Positions 36,659-45,120 of a stretch of 47,071 nt of DNA are shown here, piece by piece. Both the position numbers and the translations under genes were made by a program. The notes under the pieces were generated by a model, which had not been told where the DNA came from, did no database searches, and worked only from the letters and a program-made list of their open reading frames with translations. The stretch is from Streptantibioticus silvisoli (GTDB lineage Bacteria; Actinomycetota; Actinomycetes; Streptomycetales; Streptomycetaceae), in contig NZ_JAAGKO020000060.1 in assembly GCF_027947535.2 (NCBI RefSeq), positions 1 through 47,071 on the forward strand. Reading direction: 5' to 3'. Positions within the stretch are counted from its first letter, which is position 1; the number at the start of each line of letters is the position of its first letter.

Positions 36659-37966
36659 GTGGGGGAGACCCCTCGGACGACGACGGGCGGCGCCACGGCG
36701 GCCGTCCCGGACGCGGGCCTGCCGCCCGCCCGGCTGCGCCAGGTCATCCTGGTGCTGGCCATCGGCTGCGGCGTCACCGTCGCCAACCTCTACTACGCCC
36801 AGCCGCTGCTGGCCGCGATCGGCTCGGCCTTCGGCGTCGGCCAGGGCAGCGCCGAGCTCGTCGTCACCCTCACCCAGCTGGGCTACGCGATCGGCATGGT
36901 CGTGGTGCTGCCGCTGGGCGACCTGCTGGAGAACCGGGCGCTGGCCTCCCGCACCCTGCTGGTCACCGCCGTCGCGCTGTTCGCCGCCGGCCTCGCGCCG
37001 GGCTACGGGCTGTTCCTGGCGATGTCGGTGCTGGTCGGCGCCACCTCGGTGGTCGCCCAGGTCCTGGTGCCGCTGGCCGCGCACCTCGCGCCGGAGAAGG
37101 ACCGCGGCCGCTACGTCGGCACCGTGATGACCGGACTGCTGCTGGGCATACTGCTGGCCAGGACCGTCTCCAGCCTGGTGGCCGCGGCCTGGGGCTGGCG
37201 GACCATCTACTTCGCCTCCGGCGTGCTGATGCTGCTGCTGGCGGTGCTGCTGGTGCGGGCGCTGCCCACCCGGCACCCCACGCACACCGCCGGCTACCGC
37301 GAACTGATGCTGTCCATCGGCCGCCTCGCCCGGGCCGAGCCCGCGCTGCGCCGCCGCGCCGCCTGCCAGGCGATGATGTTCGGCGCCTTCAGCTGCTTTT
37401 GGACCTCGGTCGCCTTCGAGCTGATCGGCCGCCACCACCTCGGCCAGGTCGGCATCGCGCTGTTCGCACTGGTCGGCGCGGCGGGCGCGGCGATCGCACC
37501 GGTGGCCGGCCGGATCGGCGACCTGGGCCACGGCCGGCTCGGCAGCGGCATCGCGCTGGCGCTGGCCGCCGTCTCCATGGTGCTGGCCGACGTGTGGGCC
37601 GGGAACCTGGTGCTGCTCGGGCTGGCCGGCGTCCTGCTGGACATCGCGGTCCAGGGCCACCAGGTCTTCAGCCAGCGGGAGATCTACGGCCTGCGCGCCG
37701 AGGCCCGCGCCCGGATCAACACCGTCTTCATGGGCTCGGTCTTCCTCGGCGGCGCGGTGGCCACCGGCGTGGCCGGCGTCGTGCACGACAGCTACGGCTG
37801 GACCGGGGTGACGCTGCTCGGCGCCGCCCTGCCCCTGTTCGGCCTGGTGCTGTGGACCGTCTCCACCGTCGGACAGCGCCGCGCCGAACGCGCCGCGGCG
37901 GCCGACACCTTCCCGGCCGCCGGCGCCGGTGCACGCGAGCCGGTGCGCGACGAGTCCTCCCGGTGA
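36659..37966 (+). CDS. MFS transporter, 12-TM (YNFM-like)
   Basis: The 435-residue membrane protein has 12 predicted helices. It shows GCGVTVANLYYAQPLLAAIG in helix 1, TQLGYAIGMVVVLPLGDLLENR (motif A variant after helix 2) and LVPLAAHLAPEKDRGRYVG in the loop before helix 5. This group is annotated as putative exporters without known substrate. The start GTG 36659 is preceded by GAGGGGTGGGG. The promoter/operator at 36601 resembles that of the TetR gene and aldo-keto reductase 2.4 kb downstream, so the three may form a regulon. The last 50 bp of the gene are duplicated in the spacer. Confidence 0.88.
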   Translation: MGETPRTTTGGATAAVPDAGLPPARLRQVILVLAIGCGVTVANLYYAQPLLAAIGSAFGVGQGSAELVVTLTQLGYAIGMVVVLPLGDLLENRALASRTLLVTAVALFAAGLAPGYGLFLAMSVLVGATSVVAQVLVPLAAHLAPEKDRGRYVGTVMTGLLLGILLARTVSSLVAAAWGWRTIYFASGVLMLLLAVLLVRALPTRHPTHTAGYRELMLSIGRLARAEPALRRRAACQAMMFGAFSCFWTSVAFELIGRHHLGQVGIALFALVGAAGAAIAPVAGRIGDLGHGRLGSGIALALAAVSMVLADVWAGNLVLLGLAGVLLDIAVQGHQVFSQREIYGLRAEARARINTVFMGSVFLGGAVATGVAGVVHDSYGWTGVTLLGAALPLFGLVLWTVSTVGQRRAERAAAADTFPAAGAGAREPVRDESSR

Positions 37967-37967
37967 C

Positions 37968-37995
37968 GCGCCCTCCCCGGCCGGGGAGGTGGCGC
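37968..37995 (+). terminator. Terminator of the MFS gene
   Basis: CCTCCCCGG at 37972-37980 and CCGGGGAGG at 37981-37989 form a perfect palindrome, extended by GCGCC/GGCGC, one base after the stop codon. It is followed by CGGTTTCCC. Confidence 0.65.
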
Positions 37996-38358
37996 CGGTT
38001 TCCCGCGGAGGCCGCGGAGGCCCCGGTGACCGCTGCGGCGGCCCGCGCCGGCAGGTTCCGCGCCGCAGGTTCCCCGCCGGCGGGTTCCGCGCGGCCGGGA
38101 AACGGTTGAGCCGGGTGCCGTTCGCGCCGCCGGCTCGTCGGCGGCCGTGACGGTGCCCACCAGAAGGCGCCGGCGGCCCGTACGCCCCGCCGGGGGAGCG
38201 GCCGCGGTCGCCACCTCGCCACTGTCGACGCGCCCGGTCACGGCGGCCGGCCGCGGCGGTCGGCACCGCCCCGGCCGCCGGCCGCCGGCGCCGGTGCGCC
38301 CGAGCCGGTGCGTGACGAGTCCTCCCGGTGGGACCGCGGTGGCGCCCGGTCCCGGTTT
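37996..38358. repeat. Spacer with a duplicate of the MFS gene's last 50 bp
   Basis: 38281-38330 matches 37916-37965 (the end of the MFS gene, coding ..GAREPVRDESSR) in 47 of 50 positions. Three GCAGGTTCCGCGCC-like 14-15-bp repeats lie at about 38050-38092. No gene is supported in this 390-bp convergent spacer. Confidence 0.8.
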
Positions 38359-38991
38359 TCAGGACCGCGGCGGACGCGGGGGCCGCAGGCCGCCCAGCAA
38401 CTGCCGGACCAAAGTGGCCGCCAGGTCGTCGGCCAGCGGTTCGTGGCCCAGCAGCAGGCGGTAGTAGACCGGCGCGAACAACTGGTCCACGGCGGCGGCG
38501 ACATCGAGGCCGGGGGTCAGTTCGCCGCGTTCCACCGCCGCGCGCAGCAGGCCGGCCGACGCCTGGCGGCGCGGTCGCACCCAGCGCTCGTCCAGCGCCG
38601 CCCGGATGTCCGGGTCGCTCTGGGCGGCGGCGATCAGGTCGCCCAGCAGCGCGCCGCCGGTGGTGTCGCGCACCAGCCGGGCCAGCGCGGCCACCAGCGA
38701 GGTCAGCGACTCCTCCAGCGACAGGCCCTCGGGCACCTCGGTGGTCTCCCGGGTGCGGCTGAAGAACGACTCCAGCATCACGTGCGCCCGTGACGGCCAC
38801 CACTTGTAGACCGTCGCCTTGCTGACCTTGGCCCGCGCCGCGATCGCCTCCATGGTGACCGCGTCCATGCCGCCGTCCACCAGCAGGTCGGCCGCCGCCT
38901 CCAGCACCGCCGCCCTGGCCCGCTCGCTGCGCGGCCGGCCCCGGGGCGCGCCGACCGTCCCGGCCCCCGGTGCCCGCGTCACCCGTTCCAC
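38359..38991 (-). CDS. TetR-family regulator
   Basis: The 210-residue protein has the TetR HTH at about 15-60: RSERARAAVLEAAADLLVDG, VTMEAIAARAKVSKATVYKWWPSR, then a C-terminal helical domain with LRDTT..ALLGDLIAAA and ALDERWVRPRR, as in the TetR_C_11-like group. Starts at 39030 and 39015 are in frame, but the former overlaps a TATAAT on the other strand. The GTG at 38991 has GAGGAGG 10 nt upstream, so I chose it. It is divergent from the aldo-keto reductase and convergent with the MFS gene, both of which carry a similar CGTACAG element next to their -10, making it their likely repressor. Confidence 0.9.
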   Translation of the reverse strand: MERVTRAPGAGTVGAPRGRPRSERARAAVLEAAADLLVDGGMDAVTMEAIAARAKVSKATVYKWWPSRAHVMLESFFSRTRETTEVPEGLSLEESLTSLVAALARLVRDTTGGALLGDLIAAAQSDPDIRAALDERWVRPRRQASAGLLRAAVERGELTPGLDVAAAVDQLFAPVYYRLLLGHEPLADDLAATLVRQLLGGLRPPRPPRS

Positions 38992-39029
38992 CCCGACCCC
39001 GCCCTCCTCGCGCATACCACGCGCCGCCA

Positions 39030-39050
39030 TATAATGGTCGCACCGTACAG
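39030..39050 (+). promoter_or_regulatory. Promoter and operator of the aldo-keto reductase/TetR pair
   Basis: TATAAT at 39030-39035 is a perfect -10 for the reductase (GTG at 39073). It runs into GGTCGCACCGTACAG, with a GGT-CGC-ACC core dyad and the CGTACAG half-site at 39044-39050. The minus strand offers CATTAT as a -10 for the TetR gene in the same place, so one bound repressor could block both. Confidence 0.6.
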
Positions 39051-39072
39051 TAAAAGGCGAAGGGAGTTCCCG

Positions 39073-39903
39073 GTGAGCACCGCCCCGGTCCGTCGGCTCA
39101 ACGACGGCACGACCGTTCCGGCCCTGGGCCTCGGTACCTACCCGATGGACGACGCGCAGGCCGAGCGGGCGGTGGCCGGCGCGCTGGAGCTGGGATACCG
39201 GTTGATCGACACCGCCGTGCGGTACGGCAACGAGGCCGGCACCGGCCGCGGCATCGCCCGCTCCGGGGTGCCGCGCGAGGACATCACCGTCACCACCAAG
39301 CTCCCCGGCCGCGACCACGGCTACGACAGCACCCTGGCGTCGTTCGAGGCGTCCCGCCGGCGGCTGGGCCTGGAGTACGTCGACCTCTACCTCATCCACT
39401 GGCCGCTGCCCCGGGTGGGGAAGTTCACCGAGTCGTGGCGGGCGATGGTCAAGCTGCGCGAGGACGGCCTGGTGCGCTCCCTCGGCGTCTCCAACTTCAC
39501 GCCGCAGCACATCGACCGCCTGGAGCGGGAGACCGGCGTGCTGCCCTCGGTCAACCAGGTCGAACTCCACCCGATGCTGCCCCAGCACGCCCTGCGGGCC
39601 GCCGACGCCGAGCGGGGCGTCGTCACCCAGAGCTGGAGCCCGCTGGGCCGGGGCAGCGGCCTGCTGGCGGACCCGGCGGTGGCCGCGGTCGCCGCCGCCC
39701 ACGGCGTCACGCCGGGGCAGGCGCTGCTGCGCTGGCACGTCCAGCTCGGCGCGGTGCCCATCCCGAAGTCCGGCGACCCGGAGCGCCAGCGGCTCAACCT
39801 CGACGTCTTCGGCTTCGAGCTGACCGACGCCGAGATGGCCGCGATCGGCGACCGCCCCGAACGCCGCCTCGGCGGCGACCCGGACACCCACGAGGAGTTC
39901 TGA
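39073..39903 (+). CDS. Aldo-keto reductase
   Basis: The 276-residue NADPH-dependent reductase is of the 2,5-diketo-gluconate reductase-like group. The catalytic tetrad is visible: Asp in YRLIDTAVRYGNE, Tyr in RYGNE, Lys in TVTTKLPG and His in LYLIHWPLP. Later motifs are LGVSNFTPQHIDRL, VNQVELHPMLPQ and IPKSGDPERQRLN (cofactor binding). It reduces aldehydes or ketones; the substrate is unknown. GTG 39073 has AAGGGAG 8 nt upstream. The frame starts at 39034, but that codon overlaps the operator. It is probably controlled by the divergent TetR protein, perhaps as a detoxifying response to a carbonyl compound. Confidence 0.93.
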   Translation: MSTAPVRRLNDGTTVPALGLGTYPMDDAQAERAVAGALELGYRLIDTAVRYGNEAGTGRGIARSGVPREDITVTTKLPGRDHGYDSTLASFEASRRRLGLEYVDLYLIHWPLPRVGKFTESWRAMVKLREDGLVRSLGVSNFTPQHIDRLERETGVLPSVNQVELHPMLPQHALRAADAERGVVTQSWSPLGRGSGLLADPAVAAVAAAHGVTPGQALLRWHVQLGAVPIPKSGDPERQRLNLDVFGFELTDAEMAAIGDRPERRLGGDPDTHEEF

Positions 39904-40405
39904 CCCGGGCACGCCACGGCTCCCGTTCCCCCGCTCCACCGCCCGCCCGGCACCGCTCCCACTCCACCGCCCGGTACGCCACGGCCGCGCCACCGCCCGG
40001 CACGGTCGGCCCGGCCCCCGTTCCACCGCCCGCCCGCTCGCCCGTCCGCCCGGTACGCAACGCCCGCGCCGCCCGCCCGGCGCCCCACCGGCCCGCTGCC
40101 GCCGCGCCGCAGCCCCCGGCCGTCCCCATCCGCCCCCGCGCCGCCGGCCCCCCCGCCGTCCAGCGCCCGAGGCGATGGTCGCGCGCCGGTCCGCCCTACC
40201 ACGGGCCGAAGCGCCGCACCATGGGTCACCTGCGCCCCGCCGGGCCGTCGCGCCCCGCCGTCCCCCCGCCGCCCGCCCTCACCTCCCAGGTGGGGGCGGG
40301 TGTGCCGTCGGTCGTGGCGCCGGCGGAAACGCGCACCCCGCCGGAGGCGTCGCATATCGGGGTGATAACGGGCGCCTGCCAGCGGAAACGGGGGTGCCGG
40401 ATGTC
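39904..40405. other. C-rich spacer without a recognised gene
   Basis: About 500 bp of Pro/Arg-coding-type low complexity with many CCACCGCCCG and CCCGGTACGC words. Nothing looks like a gene. The right end (40330-40405) leads into the ABC-importer promoter. Confidence 0.6.
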
Positions 40406-40434
40406 TTGACAGCGGACCCGAGGGTTGGTGATAT
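40406..40434 (+). promoter_or_regulatory. Sigma-70/HrdB-type promoter of the ABC importer operon
   Basis: TTGACA (40406-40411), a 17-bp spacer and TGATAT (40429-40434) give a near-consensus promoter. The likely start at about 40441 leaves a 45-nt leader to the TTG start. ACACGTTCGATTGTGT just downstream (40443-40458) is an ACAC/GTGT dyad, a possible repressor site. Confidence 0.8.
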
Positions 40435-40486
40435 CTGACGGGACACGTTCGATTGTGTGTTCTTTTCTGCTTCCCCGGGAGGGGTC

Positions 40487-41833
40487 TTGGACATAAAGCC
40501 GGCCGACGGCCGTACGACGAGCTCCGGCACCACCCACCCCGCCCGTACCCTGGACCGCCGTTCGCTGCTGCGCGGCTCCGCGCTCGGTATCGCCGCGATG
40601 GCGGCGAGCCCGCTGCTGGCCGCCTGCGGTGGCAGCGGCTCCTCGGGCTCGGGCGGCGGCACCACGGTCACCTTCGGTTCCAACGCGGCCGTCCCGCAGC
40701 CGAAGGGCGCCTACGAGACGCTGTTCAAGGCCGCGCACACCGCGACCGGGATGAGCGTCAAGCCCAACTGGGTCGACCACAACACGTTCCAGCAGAACAT
40801 CTCCACCTATCTGCAGGGCCACCCCGACGACGTCTTCAACTGGTTCGCGGGCGAGCGCATGCAGTTCTTCGCCGGGCAGGACCTGGTCAGCCCGGTCGAC
40901 GACGTGTGGCAGACCATCGGCGCGCACTACACCGACGCGATGAAGGCCCAGAGCAAGGGCAAGGACGGCCACTACTACCTGGTGCCGTTCGACTACTACC
41001 CGTGGGCCGTCTTCTACAGCAAGAGCATGTGGAAGGCCAAGGGGTACGAGGAGCCGACCACCTGGGACGAGTGGATCGCGCTGGCCAAGCGGATGAAGAA
41101 GGACGGGTCCATCCCGATCGCCTTCACCGACAAGGACGGCTGGCCCGCCATGGGCACGTTCGACTACCTGAACATGCGCATGAACGGCTTCGACTTCCAC
41201 ATCTCGCTGATGCGCAACGGCGACAAGTGGAACACCCCGCAGGTCAAGGCGGTCCTCGACCAGTGGCGGCAGCTCATCCCGTACTACTCGCCGGGCTTCC
41301 TCGGCCTGACCTGGCAGGAGGGCGCGCAGCAGCTGCTCAACCACCAGGCCGGGATGATGGTCATCGGACTGGACCAGATCGGCACGATCTTCACCGGTGC
41401 CAAGGCCGACGACCTGGGCTTCTTCGCCTTCCCGGAGATCGACCCGGCCAACGGGCAGCAGGCGGTCGAGGCGCCCATCGACGGCATGATGGTCTCCAAG
41501 TCGCCGAAGAACCACGCCGGCGCGGTCAAGCTGCTGAAGTACCTGGGCACCGCCAAGGCGCAGCAGTTGTGGCTGGGCAGCAACCCGGCCGACATCGCCA
41601 CCGCCACCGGCGTGGACGCCAGCAAGTACACCGCGCCGCAGAACGCCGCCGTCAAGCTCATCGGCGGCGCGAAGAACCTCTCGCAGTTCATGGACCGCGA
41701 CACCCGGCCGGACTTCGCCGACCCGGTGATGCTCCCGGCGCTGCAGAAGTTCCTCAACAGCCCCGGTGACGCCGCCTCGATCCTGTCGAACGTCGACAAG
41801 CAGGCCAAGTCCATCTGGGCGGCCGGCGGCTGA
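40487..41833 (+). CDS. Sugar ABC transporter substrate-binding lipoprotein (Tat signal)
   Basis: The 448-residue solute receptor is of the extracellular sugar-binding family 1. The N-terminus has a twin-arginine motif (LDRRSLLRG) and a lipobox (LLAAC, Cys47), followed by a Gly/Ser linker, so it is exported folded and lipid-anchored. The mature domain shows the periplasmic-binding pattern VTFGSNAAV, FNWFAGERMQFF, YLVPFDYYPWAVFYSKSMW, TTWDEWIALAKRMKKDG, GMMVIGLDQ. A GTG at 40457 opens the frame but has no ribosome site and is only about 16 nt from the predicted transcription start. The TTG at 40487 directly follows GGGAGGGG and is preferred. First gene of the operon with two permeases; a stable hairpin follows it. 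Confidence 0.93.
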   Translation: MDIKPADGRTTSSGTTHPARTLDRRSLLRGSALGIAAMAASPLLAACGGSGSSGSGGGTTVTFGSNAAVPQPKGAYETLFKAAHTATGMSVKPNWVDHNTFQQNISTYLQGHPDDVFNWFAGERMQFFAGQDLVSPVDDVWQTIGAHYTDAMKAQSKGKDGHYYLVPFDYYPWAVFYSKSMWKAKGYEEPTTWDEWIALAKRMKKDGSIPIAFTDKDGWPAMGTFDYLNMRMNGFDFHISLMRNGDKWNTPQVKAVLDQWRQLIPYYSPGFLGLTWQEGAQQLLNHQAGMMVIGLDQIGTIFTGAKADDLGFFAFPEIDPANGQQAVEAPIDGMMVSKSPKNHAGAVKLLKYLGTAKAQQLWLGSNPADIATATGVDASKYTAPQNAAVKLIGGAKNLSQFMDRDTRPDFADPVMLPALQKFLNSPGDAASILSNVDKQAKSIWAAGG

Positions 41834-41846
41834 TCGAAGCCATCGA

Positions 41847-41891
41847 CGGTCCCGGCGGCCGGCCCGCACCCGCGGGCGGCCGCCGGGACCG
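41847..41891 (+). terminator. Stable intercistronic hairpin (attenuator or 3' mRNA stabiliser)
   Basis: A 20-bp stem with one bulged G (41847-41867 against 41872-41891, loop ACCC) lies between the binding-protein gene and the permeases. Such hairpins allow the binding protein to be made in excess over the membrane parts. Confidence 0.75.
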
Positions 41892-41930
41892 TGACTTACG
41901 CATGTCCGCTCGCGCGTTGGAGGAACTGGC

Positions 41931-42866
41931 ATGACCGAGGTGGAGCTCGCCCCGCGCGGCACGCCGAAACGGCGCCGCACCAGGCGGCTGTCCGGGTGGG
42001 ACCGGGTGGTCATCACGCTGATGGCCGGGGTGCCCACCCTGCTGACCGTGGCGCTGGTGTGGCTGCCGGCGCTGGCGTCGGTGGGCCTGTCGTTCTCCAG
42101 CTGGTCCGGGTACGGCAGCGTGTCGTCCATCCAGTGGGTGGGCCTGGAGAACTACAAGAACATCTTCACCATCTACCCGGAGTTCCCGCCGGCCATCGAG
42201 CACAACCTGGAGTGGCTGGCGGTCTTCTTCTGCCTGCCGGCGCCCTTCGGGCTCTTCCTCGCGGTGCAGCTGGACAAGCGCATCCGCTTCTCCCGGCTCT
42301 ACCAGAGCATCCTGTTCCTGCCGGTGGTGCTGTCGCTGGCGCTGATCGGCTTCATGACCGAGCTGATCTTCTCGCCCACCCAGGGCCTGATCAACAACCT
42401 CACCGGCCACACCCACGGCCACGTCACCGACTGGCTGGGCAATCCGCACCTGAACATCTGGGCGGTCATGCTGATGGCCTGCTGGCGGCAGACCGGCTAC
42501 GTCATGGTGCTCTTCCTGGCGGGGCTGAAGTCCGTCGACCCGTCGCTGAAGGAAGCGGCCTCCCTCGACGGCGCCAACGGCCGGCAGATCTTCCGGCACG
42601 TCACCTGGCCGTCGCTGCGGCCCATCAACGTCGTCGTGCTGGTCGTCACCGTCATCGAGTCGCTGCGGGCCTTCGACATCGTCTACGTGATCAACAAGGG
42701 CACCGACGGCCTGGAACTGCTGTCGGTGCTGGTCACCGACAACATCATCGGCGAGGCAAGCCGGATCGGCTTCGGCTCGGCGCTGGCGACCATCCTGCTG
42801 GTCATCTCGCTGGCGTTCATCGTGCCGTACCTCGTCAGCGTCTTCCGGAAGGACAGCCGCCCATGA
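41931..42866 (+). CDS. Sugar ABC transporter permease, MalF-like
   Basis: The 311-residue integral membrane protein has six helices and the cytoplasmic EAA loop EAASLDGANGRQIFRHVTWP that docks the ATPase. The N-terminus is basic and cytoplasmic. The ATG has GGAGGAA 7 nt upstream. It pairs with the next permease through an ATGA overlap. There is no ATPase gene in the operon; in Streptomyces a shared multiple-sugar ATPase (MsiK) encoded elsewhere often powers such importers. Confidence 0.94.
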   Translation: MTEVELAPRGTPKRRRTRRLSGWDRVVITLMAGVPTLLTVALVWLPALASVGLSFSSWSGYGSVSSIQWVGLENYKNIFTIYPEFPPAIEHNLEWLAVFFCLPAPFGLFLAVQLDKRIRFSRLYQSILFLPVVLSLALIGFMTELIFSPTQGLINNLTGHTHGHVTDWLGNPHLNIWAVMLMACWRQTGYVMVLFLAGLKSVDPSLKEAASLDGANGRQIFRHVTWPSLRPINVVVLVVTVIESLRAFDIVYVINKGTDGLELLSVLVTDNIIGEASRIGFGSALATILLVISLAFIVPYLVSVFRKDSRP

Positions 42867-43792
42867 CCGCCCCCGGCACGCTCCCCGCCGCCGCGCCCGC
42901 CCGCCGGTCCCGCAAGGCCGACCGCGCCCGCGGCGACTCCCCGGCACCGGCCCGGATAGCCCTGCACATCTTCCTGGCCGGTACCTGCCTGGTGTGGCTG
43001 GTCCCGCTGCTGTACGCCTTCTACACCGCGCTGCGCCCGTACGCCGACACCGCCCGGCGCGGCTACGTCTCGGTCGGCGGGCACTACGGCACCGGCAACT
43101 TCTCCGCCGCCTGGGTGCAGGCGCAGCTGCCGCACTACTTCTGGAACTCGGTGCTCATCACCGTTCCGGCGCTGGTGCTGACGCTGTGGCTGGCCAGCAT
43201 GGTGGCGTTCGTGGTCGCCCGGTTCCGCTTCCGGATCAACATCGCGCTGCTGATGCTCTTCACGGCCGGCAACCTGCTGCCCCAGCAGGCCATCGTGACG
43301 CCGCTGTTCAAGCTCTACCAGCTGGTTCCGCTGCCGCAGTGGCTGGCGGCCTCCGGCAAGCTGGACGACTCCTTCCCGGGGCTGATCCTGATCCACGTGG
43401 CGTTCCAGACCGGTTTCTGCGCGTTCGTGATGTCGAACTACATGCGCACGATCCCGGCCGAACTCGGCGAGGCCGCGGTGATGGACGGCGCCTCGGTGTG
43501 GCGGCAGTACTGGCAGGTGATCCTGCCGCTGTGCCGCCCGGTGCTGGCGGCGCTGGCCACGCTGGAGTTCACCTGGATCTACAACGACTTCTTCTGGGCG
43601 ACGGTGCTGATGCAGACCGGTGCGAACCGGCCGGTCACCGCGGCGCTGAACAACCTCACCGGTGAGTTCTTCGTCAACAACAACCTCATCGCGGCCGCCG
43701 CGCTGATCGTGGCGATCCCGACCCTGGTGGTCTTCTTCGCGCTGCAACGCCAGTTCGTCTCCGGCCTGACGCTGGGGGCCAACAAGGGCTGA
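42863..43792 (+). CDS. Sugar ABC transporter permease, MalG-like
   Basis: The 309-residue second permease has a charged, Ala/Pro-rich N-terminus, about six helices, and the EAA-type loop ELGEAAVMDGASVWRQYWQV. GNLLPQQAIVTPLFKLYQLV is the family's conserved membrane region. The start ATG overlaps the MalF-like stop by 4 nt, so the two are coupled. The operon ends here at a strong terminator. Confidence 0.94.
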   Translation: MTAPGTLPAAAPARRSRKADRARGDSPAPARIALHIFLAGTCLVWLVPLLYAFYTALRPYADTARRGYVSVGGHYGTGNFSAAWVQAQLPHYFWNSVLITVPALVLTLWLASMVAFVVARFRFRINIALLMLFTAGNLLPQQAIVTPLFKLYQLVPLPQWLAASGKLDDSFPGLILIHVAFQTGFCAFVMSNYMRTIPAELGEAAVMDGASVWRQYWQVILPLCRPVLAALATLEFTWIYNDFFWATVLMQTGANRPVTAALNNLTGEFFVNNNLIAAAALIVAIPTLVVFFALQRQFVSGLTLGANKG

Positions 43793-43815
43793 CGTGACGT
43801 CAGTGCGTTCCGCTT

Positions 43816-43855
43816 GGGTGGTGGGAGTTGCCGGGGGCGGCAATTCCCACCACCC
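43816..43855 (+). terminator. Intrinsic terminator of the ABC importer operon
   Basis: An 11-bp outer stem (GGGTGGTGGGA/TCCCACCACCC) continues in a 7-bp inner stem (GTTGCCG/CGGCAAT, one GU pair) with a GGGG loop, followed by ACTGTTTTCC. It begins 23 nt after the permease stop. Confidence 0.9.
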
Positions 43856-44058
43856 ACTGTTTTCCCTCCCCGCCCACTGGTCAACGGAGGGCCGAGCGAG
43901 CATCATTGCGGTGCTCCACGCTCGACCCGCTGCCGTCCCAGGTCGTTTAATTTGTCATGGGCATGGCAGTCGTCCGCGCTCCACGGAAGTCCGCGCCCGG
44001 GCCGCACCCCCGCCCGGCAGCGCACCCCGAATCCGCGTCCGACGAAGGGAAACAGCTC

Positions 44059-44481
44059 ATGGCATGCGGTTCCACCCAACTGTGGGCGGGTGAGAGCTCC
44101 TGGTTCTGCTGCGGCAGTTCCTGGGGTCCCTGCGGAAGCGCCGGCACCGGCGCCTGCGGCACCTGTCAGTCCAGCAAGAACATGGCCGCCTGGCCCAACA
44201 CCACCGCCGCCTGCTGGGACACCACCAACCCCGGCGCCTGCGGCGAGAACATGCCCAGACGCGGTTGCGGGTCGGTGATGAACGTCAAGCACCAGTGCTC
44301 CGGCGCCACCGTCTGCATCACCGTCGCCGACTGCGGCCCCAACGTGCAGGACTGGTGCAGCGAGCAGACCTGCTGCAACGGCGTCTGCCGCACCCACCGC
44401 GTCATCGACCTGACCCCGGCGGCGTTCTCCGTCATCGGCAACCTCAGCTCCGGCCTGGTCCCCGTCTACATCTACGAGTGA
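44059..44481 (+). CDS. Cys-rich small protein with double-psi beta-barrel-like C-terminus
   Basis: The 140-residue protein has 16 cysteines (3, 17, 18, 25, 33, 36, 52, 61, 70, 80, 86, 92, 100, 105, 106, 110) and six tryptophans. The C-terminal part, VCITVADCGP (85-94) and RVIDLTPAAFSVIG (114-127), ending SSGLVPVYIYE, is the signature of barwin/expansin/RlpA-type double-psi barrels. The pattern of cysteines demands an oxidising compartment, yet the ATG at 44059 (GAAGGGA 9 nt upstream) gives no signal peptide, and the upstream in-frame extension to 43957 has no hydrophobic segment. It could be exported in complex with the Tat protein encoded next, or by another route. First gene of a three-gene operon. 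No assigned function. Confidence 0.8.
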   Translation: MACGSTQLWAGESSWFCCGSSWGPCGSAGTGACGTCQSSKNMAAWPNTTAACWDTTNPGACGENMPRRGCGSVMNVKHQCSGATVCITVADCGPNVQDWCSEQTCCNGVCRTHRVIDLTPAAFSVIGNLSSGLVPVYIYE

Positions 44482-44493
44482 GGAGGAAGACCC

Positions 44494-45105
44494 ATGAGTG
44501 AGACCCGTAAGGGCTTCGACCGACGCCGGTTCCTGACCACCGCAGCCGTCGGCGGTGCCACCATCGTGGGCGCCTCCGCGCTCGGCGGATTCGACGCCGA
44601 CGCCGCCTTCGCCGCCCCCACCCCCTCCCTGGACCCGGCCATCGCCCGGTCCACCTTCGCCGAGGGCCGCATCACCGCCATCAAGGGCAGCGTGCTGGAG
44701 GTCGCCGGCTCCTACGGCGAGAAGAACCTCATCCAGCTCACCAACGCCACCAGCATCTGGAAGCTGGAGACGGTCACCGCCGAGTCCGTCCATGTCGGCG
44801 ACGGACTCTACGCGCGTGGCGTCCCGATGCCCGACGGCACCATGGCCGCCGACGCGGTGTGGGTCAACATCGTCAACCTCTACGTCACCGTGCGCGGCAT
44901 CGAGAAGAAGCGCCTGCACTTCAGCCACGGGCGCAACGCGCTGGTCGGCAACATCGTGGAGAAGAAGACCGCCGCGGCCTTCCGCGGCGGCGCCCTCACC
45001 TCCAACCTGTCGCAGCTGAAGATCGGCAACCACGCCCAGGTCCTGGGCGCCTGGCGGCCCGAGGACGACAGCGTCGACATCGCCCGGATCACCGTCGGGC
45101 ACTGA
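44494..45105 (+). CDS. Tat-exported beta-rich protein (DUF5666-like)
   Basis: The 203-residue protein starts with a textbook Tat signal: FDRRRFLTTAAVGGATIVG (RR at 10-11), ending near AFAAP (about 41). The mature part (42-203) is beta-rich with two half repeats, GRITAIKGSVLEVAG...VHVGDGLYARG and VTVRGIEKKRLHFSH...KIGNHAQVLG, similar in layout to DUF5666-type OB-like repeats. It has no cysteine. GAGGAGGAAG lies just before the ATG, 12 bp after the Cys-rich gene. It is probably a folded secreted partner; function unknown. Confidence 0.8.
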   Translation: MSETRKGFDRRRFLTTAAVGGATIVGASALGGFDADAAFAAPTPSLDPAIARSTFAEGRITAIKGSVLEVAGSYGEKNLIQLTNATSIWKLETVTAESVHVGDGLYARGVPMPDGTMAADAVWVNIVNLYVTVRGIEKKRLHFSHGRNALVGNIVEKKTAAAFRGGALTSNLSQLKIGNHAQVLGAWRPEDDSVDIARITVGH

Positions 45106-45120
45106 GTCAGGGGGAACGGC

